Below are positions 11,162 to 18,771 of a stretch of DNA of 64,000 nucleotides, piece by piece. Source of the stretch: Phytopseudomonas flavescens (lineage in GTDB: Bacteria > Pseudomonadota > Gammaproteobacteria > Pseudomonadales > Pseudomonadaceae); assembly GCF_900100535.1 (NCBI RefSeq), contig NZ_FNDG01000015.1, positions 1 to 64,000 of the forward strand. The letters run 5' to 3'. A model generated the notes under the pieces. That model had not been told where the DNA came from. It saw nothing but the letters and a program-made list of their open reading frames with translations, and ran no database searches. Every line of letters begins with the position of its first letter. The stretch's first letter is position 1. A program made the position numbers and the translations under genes.

Positions 11162-12028
11162 ATGAGCCAGCAGCAGATCGCCGTGCCGGTATTCAAGTTG
11201 TATGGCGACACCCTGGAGTGGCCGACGCCCGACCTGCTGCACTGCGAGTCGATCGCCAAGCGCAGCCGCCTGCACGACTGGGTGATCGCGCCCCATCGCC
11301 ATCCGGATCTGCTGCAACTGCTGTATCTGCGCCATGGCCGGGCGCTGATCGAGGTGGAAGGCGTACAGTCGCGCATCGAAGAGGCCGCGCTGCAGGTGCT
11401 GCCGCCGCTGTGCGTGCACGGCTTCCGGTTTTCCGACGATGTCGACGGCTACGTGCTGACCCTGGCGGCGCCGCTGGTCACGCAACTGGAGGCGCACCTG
11501 GGCGCCCGCCATCCGGTGTTCAACGCACCGGCGCGATATCCGGTCGGTGCTGACCGGCCCTACCTGGATACCCTGTTCGATGCCCTCGACCGGGAGTACG
11601 AGCACAGCGCGCCAGCGCGTAACCTGTTGCTGCAGTCGCTGGTCGGCATGCTGTCGGTGTGGCTCGGTCGTCAGCTGCTGGTGCGCCAGGCCGCTGACCG
11701 GCCGCTGCGGGGCGAGCGCCATCTGGTCGCCTTCAACCGCCTGGTGGAGCAGCATTTTCGCGAGCAGCTGTCGGTCGAGGAATACGCTCGGCGGCTGGGC
11801 ATCACCACCGCCCACCTCAACGGCATGACCCGCCGCTACGCCGGGCAGAGCGCCCAGGCGCTGATCCACCAGCGCCAGTTGCTAGAGGCCAAGCGTCTGC
11901 TGGTGTATTCGTCCATGACCCTGGGCCAGATCGCCGACGCCCTGCAGTTCTCCGAGCCGGCGTATTTTTCGCGCTTCTTCAAGCGCCTTACCGGCCTGAC
12001 ACCCAGCGCGTTCCGTCGTCAGCGCTAG
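11162..12028 (+). CDS. pobR: AraC-family activator of pobA
   Basis: A regulator of 288 residues. The N-terminal half is a cupin-like effector domain (DWVIAPHRHPDLLQLLYLRHG), expected to bind 4-hydroxybenzoate. The C-terminal third is an AraC/XylS double helix-turn-helix (SVEEYARRLGITTAHLNGMT, and the signature ALQFSEPAYFSRFFKRLTGLTPSAFR). The ATG at 11162 gives the usual N terminus; an in-frame extension of 33 codons would run into the promoter region. In pseudomonads and Azotobacter PobR is of this AraC type, whereas Acinetobacter uses an IclR type. The divergent position next to pobA supports the assignment. Confidence 0.92.
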   Translation: MSQQQIAVPVFKLYGDTLEWPTPDLLHCESIAKRSRLHDWVIAPHRHPDLLQLLYLRHGRALIEVEGVQSRIEEAALQVLPPLCVHGFRFSDDVDGYVLTLAAPLVTQLEAHLGARHPVFNAPARYPVGADRPYLDTLFDALDREYEHSAPARNLLLQSLVGMLSVWLGRQLLVRQAADRPLRGERHLVAFNRLVEQHFREQLSVEEYARRLGITTAHLNGMTRRYAGQSAQALIHQRQLLEAKRLLVYSSMTLGQIADALQFSEPAYFSRFFKRLTGLTPSAFRRQR

Positions 12029-12069
12029 GCGCGTGGCTCGGCAGCTTTTCCCGACGGAGGGTATCGTGA

Positions 12070-12088
12070 AATAATGATTCTCATTTGC
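12070..12088 (+). promoter_or_regulatory. Fur box upstream of the FecI-type sigma gene
   Basis: AATAATGATTCTCATTTGC matches the 19-bp Fur consensus (GATAATGATAATCATTATC) at about 14 positions and lies about 75 bp before the sigma factor start. It predicts iron repression of the sigma/anti-sigma pair. Confidence 0.75.
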
Positions 12089-12164
12089 CATTATCTCTCC
12101 TGGGCCGTCGACCATCGGGGGCTCAGCCGAGGTGGCATCAGGCCTTAATCTTCTGGACGAATGC

Positions 12165-12677
12165 ATGGTTGATCACGAGCAGCATCGAGCGTTTGACGCG
12201 CTGTATGGCGAACATCACCCATGGCTCAAGCGCTGGCTGCAGCGCCGCCTGAACTGCCCGGAGGTGGCGGCCGATCTGGCCCAGGACACCTTCGTCCGGG
12301 TACTGGCCAAACGTGCCGGCGAACGCATCGAGCAGCCCAAGGCCTACCTGTCGACAATCGCCCACGGCCTGCTGGTGAATTTCCTGCGGCGTCGGCAATT
12401 GGAGCAGAGCTACCTCGAGGCCCTGGCGCAGTTGCCCGAGCACCTGGTGCCCTCGCCGGAGGAGCGTTGGCAACTGCTGCAGACCCTGCAGGCCATCGAT
12501 GTCATGCTCGATGGCCTGCCGGCCAAGGTTCGCCGTGCTTTCCTGCTGTGTCAGCTGGAGGGTCTGACGCACCGGCAGATCGCCGAGCGGCTCGGTGTCT
12601 CGAGCAGTTCGGTGCGCCAGTACATCGCCCGCGCGTTGCTGCACTGCATGGCCGCGCTGGCCCGGGAGCAACGCTGA
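12165..12677 (+). CDS. FecI-type ECF sigma factor
   Basis: A sigma-70 family factor of 170 residues with region 2 (ALYGEHHPWLKRWLQRRLNC, DLAQDTFVRVLAKR) and region 4 (LPAKVRRAFLLCQLEGLTHR, then the helix-turn-helix IAERLGVSSSSVRQYIARAL). The pattern matches FecI/PvdS-like iron-starvation sigma factors. The ATG at 12165 was preferred over a GTG eleven codons upstream because region 2 begins shortly after it. The stop overlaps the anti-sigma gene start (TGATG). It presumably transcribes the receptor gene downstream when the receptor is occupied by its ferri-siderophore. Confidence 0.9.
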   Translation: MVDHEQHRAFDALYGEHHPWLKRWLQRRLNCPEVAADLAQDTFVRVLAKRAGERIEQPKAYLSTIAHGLLVNFLRRRQLEQSYLEALAQLPEHLVPSPEERWQLLQTLQAIDVMLDGLPAKVRRAFLLCQLEGLTHRQIAERLGVSSSSVRQYIARALLHCMAALAREQR

Positions 12678-13645
12678 TGGGCGGCTCCACGCCTCGCCGC
12701 CTGGCGCAGGCCCAGCAGCAGGCGGCCGACTGGTACGCCCGGCTGTCGTCCGGCCAGGTGGATGATGCCCAGCGCAGCCGCTGGCAGCAATGGCTGCAGG
12801 CGGCGCCGGAGCATGCGGCCGCCTGGGCCCAGGTGGAAGAGGTGGTCGGGCGTTTCCAGGGGCTGCCCGCCGACATCGCTCACGGTACCCTGCAGCGAGC
12901 GGGCGTCGATCGTCGTGCAGCACTCAAGCTGCTCAGTGCGTCCGTGGCCGTTGGGGGCAGCGCCTTCTGGGGCATGCGCAGCGAGCTGTGGCAGCGGTCG
13001 TTCGCCGACTACCGCACGGCCACCGCCGAGCGGCGGCAGTGGATCCTCGCCGATGGCACCGTGCTGCACCTGAATGCACGCAGCGCCGTGGACGTGCGTT
13101 TCGACCAGGCGCAGCGCCTGCTGCACCTGTATCACGGCGAAATCACCGTCGACACCGGCCATGCCCCGGCCTACGCCGCGATTCCCTTCCTGGTGCAGAC
13201 CTCGCGCGGCAGCCTGCGGGTCATGGGCACGCGGTTCATGGTCAGCGACCTGGATGGCGAGGTCGAGGTGTCGCTGTTCGAGGGGGCGCTGCGCGTGCAG
13301 CCGTCCGCCGCCCCGCCCCACGACCTGGCGGCGGGCCAGGCCCTGCGCCTGGGACCCGGCGCGACGTGGCAGGTCTATCCCGTCGATCCACACGTAGCGG
13401 CCTGGGAGCAGGGGCTGATCTTCGCCGATGGCATGCCATTGGCGCGTTACCTGCGCCATCTGGCGCAGCACCGCCGCGGCTTGCTGGGGTGCGACGCGCG
13501 GGCCGGTGCCCTGCTGGTGTCGGGGGTGTTCGCCCTCGACGACAGTGACCGTCTGCTGCAGCAGCTCGAGCGGATCCTGCCGGTGAAGGTGCGTTATTTC
13601 TCGCGCTACTGGGTCCGGGTCGAGGCCCTGACGGCGGCGCGCTGA
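12677..13645 (+). CDS. FecR-type anti-sigma factor / transmembrane regulator
   Basis: A protein of 322 residues. The cytoplasmic N-terminal domain (DUF4880-like, AADWYARLSSGQVDDAQRSR and WLQAAPEHAAAWAQVEEV) binds the sigma factor. A short hydrophobic segment (about 80-95) is followed by the periplasmic FecR domain (RQWILADGTVLHLNARSAVD, LYHGEITVDTG, and TSRGSLRVMGTRFMV). A C-terminal STN-like part meets the receptor. It is translationally coupled to the sigma gene and precedes the receptor by 80 bp, the classic sigma/anti-sigma/receptor order of cell-surface signalling. Confidence 0.92.
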   Translation: MGGSTPRRLAQAQQQAADWYARLSSGQVDDAQRSRWQQWLQAAPEHAAAWAQVEEVVGRFQGLPADIAHGTLQRAGVDRRAALKLLSASVAVGGSAFWGMRSELWQRSFADYRTATAERRQWILADGTVLHLNARSAVDVRFDQAQRLLHLYHGEITVDTGHAPAYAAIPFLVQTSRGSLRVMGTRFMVSDLDGEVEVSLFEGALRVQPSAAPPHDLAAGQALRLGPGATWQVYPVDPHVAAWEQGLIFADGMPLARYLRHLAQHRRGLLGCDARAGALLVSGVFALDDSDRLLQQLERILPVKVRYFSRYWVRVEALTAAR

Positions 13646-13725
13646 AAAAATAATCGGCCGATGCCTGACACTTTCGCGTCCTCGCTTGGCTTCCATGGTG
13701 CCAACCACCGTATGGAGCTCGCTTC

Positions 13726-16182
13726 GTGAACACGTCCACCCCATCGCGCCCGTCGGCGCGCGTTTCCCGTTTCAATTGCAGCCTCTTTGCCTGCCTGGTC
13801 CTGGGGCTGCCCCTGGAAAGCCACGCTGGCCCGGCCGAGGCCACGTCCAGCCCGCGCGTCGCGATCGGCGCCGGCTCCTTGGCCCAGGCGCTGTCGAGCT
13901 TCGCCGCCAGCCAGGGTGTCGCGTTGATCTTCGACACCCGGCTGACCCAGGGGCTCAGCACGCCTGGGTTGCAGGGCCGGTACGGGCTGCACGAGGGGTT
14001 CGTCGCCCTGCTCGAGGGAACCGGCCTCGAAGTGGTGGGCAGCGGCCAGGACCTGCGCCTGCAGCGGCGCGATGCGCTGACCCTGGACAGCACCCGCGTC
14101 GAGTCCAGCCGCGACGCCCTGGGCAGCACCACCGAGGGCAGTGGTTCCTACACCACCGGCAGCATGGCAGTGGCGACCCGCCTGCCGCTGTCTATTCGCC
14201 AGACCCCGCAGTCGGTCAGCGTGGTCACCCGCAAGCGCATGGATGACCAGGGTATGACGCGCCTGGAGGACGCGCTCAAGCAGGTCGCCGGCGTCAACGT
14301 GCTGTATGAGACCCCGGAGCAGGTTCGTTTCTATTCCCGTGGTTTCGCCATGGACAACGTGCAGGAGAACGGCGCCACCTCCTTCTTCCAGGGCAGCGTG
14401 CCGGGCATGGGCTCGGCCGAGGCGTCGAGCGATTCGCCGGACATGGCCATCTACGACCGGGTCGAAGTGTTGCGCGGCGCCGCCGGCCTGACCCAGGGAA
14501 GCGGCGAGCCCGGCGGTACCGTCAACCTGGTGCGCAAGGCTGCCACCCGCGATTTCCAGGCCTCCACCCGCTTCAGCGCCGGCACCTGGGACAAGTACCG
14601 CAACGAAGTCGACGTGTCGGGCCCGCTGAGCGACGGCGGCGCCCTGCGCGGCCGGCTGGTCACCGCCTACCAGGAGAGCCAGTCCTTCGTCGATCACGTG
14701 GACTCCGACCGCCAGCTGGTCTTCACCACCCTGGCCTACGACATCACGCCGGACACCACCCTCAGCGGCGGTTACCTCTGGCAGAAGTCGCACACCGTGC
14801 CCAATCTCTACGGCGTGCCCATGTCCACCGGCTATGGCAGCCTGGACCTGCCGCGCTCGACCTTCCTCGGCGCCAGCTGGAACCACCGGGTATACGAGAA
14901 GGACAACCTGTTCGCCGAGGTCGCGCACCGCTTCAGCGACGCGTGGCACCTGAGCGGGTCGCTGAACTACACCCGTTCCAATTCCGAGGGCGAATTCATC
15001 GGTGTGTTCGGCAACGGCACCGCCGGGGTCGGCAGTGCCGGGACGGCGCGGCTCAACAACTACATCGCCCGTGAGGGGCAGAGCGACCAGTATGCCGCCA
15101 GCCTCAATCTCGACGGCCGCTTCGCCCTGCTGGGGCGCGAGCACGACCTGGTGCTGGGGGGCGACTACCAGCTCGAGCACTACGACAACCTGCTCGGTAC
15201 GTCCGCGCAGACGTCGCTGGTCGATGTCTACGGTTTCGACCCGACCAGTATCCCGCGCCGTCAGTTCGCCTACACCAACCGCTTTCGCTACGACAGTTAC
15301 CAGCGCGGGGTCTACGCCACCACCCGCTTCAACCTGAGCGACGAACTGAGGCTGATCCTCGGCAGCCGTTACAGCGACTTCTACTTCAATTCACGCTTCC
15401 GCAACCTGGCCAGGGACACCGAGCGGCGCTCGCCCTACCGCGAGACCGGCGAGCTGACACCCTACGGCGGCGTGGTCTGGGATTTCGCCGAAGCCCTGTC
15501 GTGGTACGCCAGCTACACCCGCATCTTCAAGCCGCAGGACCTGGTCGACGAGTCGGGCAGCCCGCTCGCGCCGATCGTCGGCGCCAACTACGAGACCGGC
15601 GTCAAGGGCGAGTTCTTCGACGGCGGCCTCAACCTTTCGGCCGCGGTGTTCCGCATCCTCCAGGAGAACCGTGCCATCGACAACGGCAACACCGCTTGTG
15701 TGCTCAACTGCTACGAGGCCGCCGGCAAGGTCCGCAGTCAGGGCATCGAGCTGGAGGCCTCCGGCGCCCTGAGCGAGCGCTGGCAGCTGTACGCGGGCTA
15801 TACCTTCAGCCGCAGCGAATACCGCGAGGACGTACCGGGCGGCGCGCAGGCCGGCGACACCTTCCAGAAGGCCTTCCCCAAGCACCTGCTGCGCCTGTAC
15901 AGCGACTATCGCCTGCCGCTGGCGAGCGACCGTCTGAGCGTGGGCGCCGGGCTGACCACCCAGGACAGCACCAGCACCAGCCGCGACATGTACCAGGGCG
16001 GCTATACGCTGTTCAATGCGCACCTGGCCTTCCGCGTCGATCCGCACCTGACCCTGAGCCTGGTGGGCAACAACCTCGGCGACAAGTCCTACTACATTCC
16101 GGTTTCCAACCGGCATCGCGGCGGCAACAACTTCTATGGCGAACCGCGTAATGCCGCCTTGACGGTGAACTGGACCTACTGA
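13726..16182 (+). CDS. TonB-dependent siderophore receptor with signalling domain
   Basis: An outer-membrane receptor of 818 residues starting at GTG 13726, supported by GGAG eight bases before it. Order: signal peptide (about 1-34, ending ESHA); STN signalling domain (about 45-115, IGAGSLAQALSSFAASQGVA) that contacts the FecR-type protein; plug domain (about 150-265, LSIRQTPQSVSVVTRKRMDD and IYDRVEVLRGAAGLTQGSGE); and a 22-strand barrel ending in a C-terminal aromatic residue (ALTVNWTY). This is the FpvA/PupB/FoxA class. The actual siderophore cannot be told from sequence. No siderophore biosynthesis genes are nearby, so uptake of a foreign siderophore is plausible. Confidence 0.93.
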   Translation: MNTSTPSRPSARVSRFNCSLFACLVLGLPLESHAGPAEATSSPRVAIGAGSLAQALSSFAASQGVALIFDTRLTQGLSTPGLQGRYGLHEGFVALLEGTGLEVVGSGQDLRLQRRDALTLDSTRVESSRDALGSTTEGSGSYTTGSMAVATRLPLSIRQTPQSVSVVTRKRMDDQGMTRLEDALKQVAGVNVLYETPEQVRFYSRGFAMDNVQENGATSFFQGSVPGMGSAEASSDSPDMAIYDRVEVLRGAAGLTQGSGEPGGTVNLVRKAATRDFQASTRFSAGTWDKYRNEVDVSGPLSDGGALRGRLVTAYQESQSFVDHVDSDRQLVFTTLAYDITPDTTLSGGYLWQKSHTVPNLYGVPMSTGYGSLDLPRSTFLGASWNHRVYEKDNLFAEVAHRFSDAWHLSGSLNYTRSNSEGEFIGVFGNGTAGVGSAGTARLNNYIAREGQSDQYAASLNLDGRFALLGREHDLVLGGDYQLEHYDNLLGTSAQTSLVDVYGFDPTSIPRRQFAYTNRFRYDSYQRGVYATTRFNLSDELRLILGSRYSDFYFNSRFRNLARDTERRSPYRETGELTPYGGVVWDFAEALSWYASYTRIFKPQDLVDESGSPLAPIVGANYETGVKGEFFDGGLNLSAAVFRILQENRAIDNGNTACVLNCYEAAGKVRSQGIELEASGALSERWQLYAGYTFSRSEYREDVPGGAQAGDTFQKAFPKHLLRLYSDYRLPLASDRLSVGAGLTTQDSTSTSRDMYQGGYTLFNAHLAFRVDPHLTLSLVGNNLGDKSYYIPVSNRHRGGNNFYGEPRNAALTVNWTY

Positions 16183-16261
16183 AACCTGCCCGCGGTGCCG
16201 GCACGGAGGAGACGGTGCGGCTGGCCTATGCTCAGTGCGATGACAGCCAAGGAGCCCGCCC

Positions 16262-16651
16262 ATGTCGATCGTGTCGCTCGCCCGCGTATATCTCGTCGTG
16301 CAACTGCTGCTGCTGGGTGCCGCCGGCATCCTCTATGGCCTGTGGCCCCATGAAATGGCGTCGCTCAGCGGCATGCTGATGATGGAGTCGGCAGCGGTGA
16401 CCGACGTGCGTGCCCGCTACGGCGGCCTACCGCTCGGCCTGGCGCTGTTCCTCGGCCTCGCGGCGTGGCACCAGGCCCTGCTGCGCCCGGCGCTGATTCT
16501 GCTGCTGGTGCTGTATGCCGGGCTGGCGCTGGCGCGCCTGACCGGGATCGTCCTCGACGGTGGCGCACAACAGACCTTCAACCTCTGGGCCATCCTTTTC
16601 GAACTGCTGTGCGCCGCCGCCGCGGCCTGGCTGCTTCGCGCCGGACGCTAG
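16262..16651 (+). CDS. Small integral membrane protein, DUF4345-like
   Basis: A hydrophobic protein of 129 residues with four predicted transmembrane segments (about 8-28, 53-70, 76-95 and 104-125). The pattern VRARYGGLPLGLALFLGLAA resembles DUF4345 membrane proteins, whose function is unknown. It lies 79 bp after the receptor gene on the same strand, so it could be cotranscribed, but nothing links it to iron uptake. Confidence 0.7.
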   Translation: MSIVSLARVYLVVQLLLLGAAGILYGLWPHEMASLSGMLMMESAAVTDVRARYGGLPLGLALFLGLAAWHQALLRPALILLLVLYAGLALARLTGIVLDGGAQQTFNLWAILFELLCAAAAAWLLRAGR

Positions 16652-16717
16652 GGTCTGACGCAGCGGTGCGGGCAGGCGCTATGATGGCCGCTCTCCAGGC
16701 GACGGTGGGCTGATGCG

Positions 16718-17431
16718 ATGTACAAATCCGGACAGCGGGTACTGGCGGCGTTGCGGCAGATGATCGCCTGTGGCGAACTGGCGGCGGGTGAGCGGGTTGC
16801 CGAGATTCCCACCGCCGAGCGGCTGCAGGTTTCCCGCACGCCGGTGCGCATCGCTTTTCGTACGCTCGAGCAGGAAGGGCTGCTCTGCAAGGCCCCTGGC
16901 CGCGGTTACACGGTTCGTGCGGTGACCGACGAGGATATCGCCGGCGCCGTGGAGGTACGCGGCGTGCTGGAGGGGCTGGCGGCGCGCCAGGCTGCCGAGC
17001 GGGGCCTCTGCGAGGATGTGCGCAGCCGCCTGCATGCCTGCCTGGTGGAGGGGGACCGGTTGTTCGAGAAAGGCCATGTGGTGATGGAGGAACTGGAGGC
17101 CTATCACGACCTCAACAAGCGCTTTCACCAGGCGATCATCGAGGCCAGCGGCAACAGCGCCATCGCCGTGGCCCTGTCGCGCAACGATCATCTGCCCTTC
17201 GCCTCGGTCAGTTCCCTGGCGGTGGATGGCAACGACCTGCCGCGCGAATACCGGCGCTTCAGCTTCGCCCATATGCAGCATCACGCCGTCTACGACGCGC
17301 TCGTCAACGGCCAGGGGGCCCGTGCCGAAGGCATCATGCGCGAGCATGCCAACGCCACCCTGCGTTATGCCCGTACGGTGCAACGGGGTGATTCGAGCGA
17401 GACGGCGATGACCGTGTTGCGGCATGGCTGA
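16718..17431 (+). CDS. vanR: GntR-family (FCD) regulator, probably VanR
   Basis: A regulator of 237 residues. The N-terminal winged helix-turn-helix (VLAALRQMIACGELAAGERV, then AERLQVSRTPVRIAFRTLEQ) is of the FadR/VanR subgroup. The C-terminal FCD domain (VEVRGVLEGLAARQAAERGL and the later LNKRFHQAIIEASGNS) binds the effector. VanR proteins repress vanAB and respond to vanillate. The gene lies 1.3 kb from vanB, and the palindrome ATTGGATCCAAT, known as a VanR operator in Caulobacter, occurs upstream of vanA. Together these make the assignment strong although the gene is not adjacent to vanA. Confidence 0.8.
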   Translation: MYKSGQRVLAALRQMIACGELAAGERVAEIPTAERLQVSRTPVRIAFRTLEQEGLLCKAPGRGYTVRAVTDEDIAGAVEVRGVLEGLAARQAAERGLCEDVRSRLHACLVEGDRLFEKGHVVMEELEAYHDLNKRFHQAIIEASGNSAIAVALSRNDHLPFASVSSLAVDGNDLPREYRRFSFAHMQHHAVYDALVNGQGARAEGIMREHANATLRYARTVQRGDSSETAMTVLRHG

Positions 17432-17606
17432 GAGCGGGTCAGGTTGCTCGATCCGTTACGCGCTGGAGAGCGATGCCGAGGCGATCGGTCTGCTCATCGT
17501 GCGGACCTTGCGGTTCAGCAACGCCGAGGATTATCCGCCCGAAGTGATCGAGCGGGTGGCGGGTAATGTCGACGTCGCCTCATGGCCTCGCGTTAGCGTC
17601 TGTTGA
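17424..17606 (+). pseudogene. Truncated GNAT acetyltransferase
   Basis: The start overlaps the end of vanR by eight bases. The first 50 or so residues (SIRYALESDAEAIGLLIVRT, then SNAEDYPPEVIERVAGN) look like the N terminus of a GNAT-family acetyltransferase, which normally runs to about 150 residues. The frame then enters unrelated sequence and stops at 17606. The break coincides with the start of a repeat-like sequence also found at 59.0 kb, so insertion or deletion at that element probably removed the rest. No C-terminal GNAT half was recognised downstream. Confidence 0.65.
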
Positions 17607-17697
17607 CGTTTCACCCCCGCCCGCGCCGGATCCCGTTTTGCCCCGAAACAAGGCACGAGCCGCGACGTTTAGCTGGCTAAATGAGCCGGCGAGAAAC
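17595..17697 (+). mobile_element. Degenerate, one-ended copy of the inverted-repeat element seen at 59.0 kb
   Basis: Roughly 100 bp, from AGCGTCTGTTGACGTTTCA to GAGCCGGCGAGAAAC, aligns with 59012-59114 in the same orientation with about a dozen mismatches. Only one terminal inverted repeat is present here, with one mismatch in its 19 bp. The rest of the element is missing, so this is a remnant. Confidence 0.7.
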
Positions 17698-17806
17698 AGC
17701 TGCTGGTGCCGGCGCCGTGCTTTTCATCATGCCGCGACATCCAGATAAATATCAGTCGAAAGGTATGTTCCATCAAGCAAGCTGACTATTTGCTAAGGTA
17801 ATAAAC

Positions 17807-18112
17807 ATGAACGCTGAAATCGCCGCTGATCTGATCGATGCAAGACTTCTGGGTACAGATTCTATTCCGGTAAAAATACGGACCAAGGTCGAAGTTTCTG
17901 AAGAAGAAGTCGCCGAGTTATTTGCAGCCATTGATTTTATAATTAGCGACTGCAGTGGGAAAGATGTTATTCCTAAAAAGATAGCGCTGGCGTTCGTCGA
18001 CATATATGCCAACTTTAGCATCTCGAATGGCTTTTATAATGAAAGCGAAACTCAACGATACGAAGATATCGGAATGGCTCTGCAAGAAAAAGCATATGAG
18101 CTATTTGAATAA
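17807..18112 (+). CDS. Small acidic hypothetical protein in an AT-rich islet
   Basis: A protein of 101 residues beginning MNAEIAADLIDARLLGTDSI, with no signal peptide or membrane segment. It is acidic and predicted to be mainly helical. An AAGG ribosome binding site lies eight bases before the ATG. Codon use is AT-richer than every neighbour (many GAA, AAA, ATT and TCT codons), which points to horizontal origin. Size, acidity and isolation recall orphan immunity proteins of bacteriocin or contact-dependent systems, but no family was recognised and no toxin gene is adjacent. That idea is a guess. Confidence 0.55.
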   Translation: MNAEIAADLIDARLLGTDSIPVKIRTKVEVSEEEVAELFAAIDFIISDCSGKDVIPKKIALAFVDIYANFSISNGFYNESETQRYEDIGMALQEKAYELFE

Positions 18113-18195
18113 GCAGTGTACAGCTTAGCCGTTGACTGGATTGATCTTGATCGGTTTACGCCTAAGGCTGAGCGTTGTCGAGCGCTGGATCAACG

Positions 18196-18480
18196 ATGGT
18201 GGGCATTTTCGATTACAGGTATGAATTTACACAGCGCATGTCGTGGGGAGTCGATGTACTCGGGCGTGAACTGGAGATTCATTGCACCAAGACCGGCGCG
18301 TCTCCTCTGGCCTTGATTACGGCGGATTCGAGAGATTATCTCCCGCCGCAAGTCGCATCTGAACGATGTAAGGCGGCCCTTGAAACGCGCATGATCGAGG
18401 GTGTTATCACGCAACGTGAACGAGTAGTTGTCAAGGCCAATTGTAAGAGAGCATTTGCAGGCGTTCGTATCTTTCTATGA
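18196..18480 (+). CDS. Possible small hypothetical protein
   Basis: An open frame of 94 codons starting MVGIFDYRYEFTQRMSWGVD and ending GVRIFL. Codon use is intermediate between the islet and the host. There is no clear ribosome binding site, and the preceding sequence has stops in all frames, so it may be a remnant of a longer gene. No family was recognised. It is kept because it fills the gap and has no better overlapping candidate. Confidence 0.3.
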   Translation: MVGIFDYRYEFTQRMSWGVDVLGRELEIHCTKTGASPLALITADSRDYLPPQVASERCKAALETRMIEGVITQRERVVVKANCKRAFAGVRIFL

Positions 18481-18611
18481 AAGCGATGCCTTTACGACGC
18501 TCTTGGCTATCGCGTGATCCGCGAAGTCGTCGAGGGGGCGAGCGCACCCCTGGAGATGGCTCACCAACTGGCGGTTGATCATGGCAGTCGCGCAGGCTGG
18601 ACGACACTTTC

Positions 18612-18642
18612 CCGTCCACCGTCCACCGTCCACCGTCCACCG
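18612..18642. repeat. 7-bp tandem repeat, four units
   Basis: CCGTCCA is repeated four times exactly, followed by a partial fifth unit (CCG). It is outside any supported gene, between the islet and vanB. It could vary in length by slippage, but no coding or promoter context is evident. Confidence 0.8.
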
Positions 18643-18722
18643 CTCGCAAGTGGCAATGCGGGATGAAAACAGCGTCGGCTAAGCGCCCCGATCCACCCGG
18701 TATGCTGATGTCGGCTTTGAAC

Positions 18723-18758
18723 CTGTGGGAGCGGCCCGCGGATCATGCGCTCCCACAG
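18723..18758 (-). terminator. Perfect 11-bp inverted repeat after vanB (REP-like, probable terminator)
   Basis: CTGTGGGAGCG and CGCTCCCACAG flank a 14-nt loop, 14 bp after the vanB stop. The TGTGGGAGCGGC motif is characteristic of Pseudomonas repetitive extragenic palindromes. It lacks a long T-run but can protect or end the vanAB transcript. Confidence 0.6.
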
Positions 18759-18771
18759 TCTCTTGGCCCGC

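Noticed and set aside
12221-12676. N-terminal extension of the FecR-type frame
   Set aside because: It overlaps the sigma factor gene in a different frame; the coupled start at 12677 gives the family N terminus.
13606-15180. Open frame of 524 codons on the minus strand
   Set aside because: Antisense to the TonB-dependent receptor; no start context or motif supports it.
18612-18642. Possible CRISPR array
   Set aside because: Units are 7 bp, directly abutting, without spacers, and there are no cas genes.
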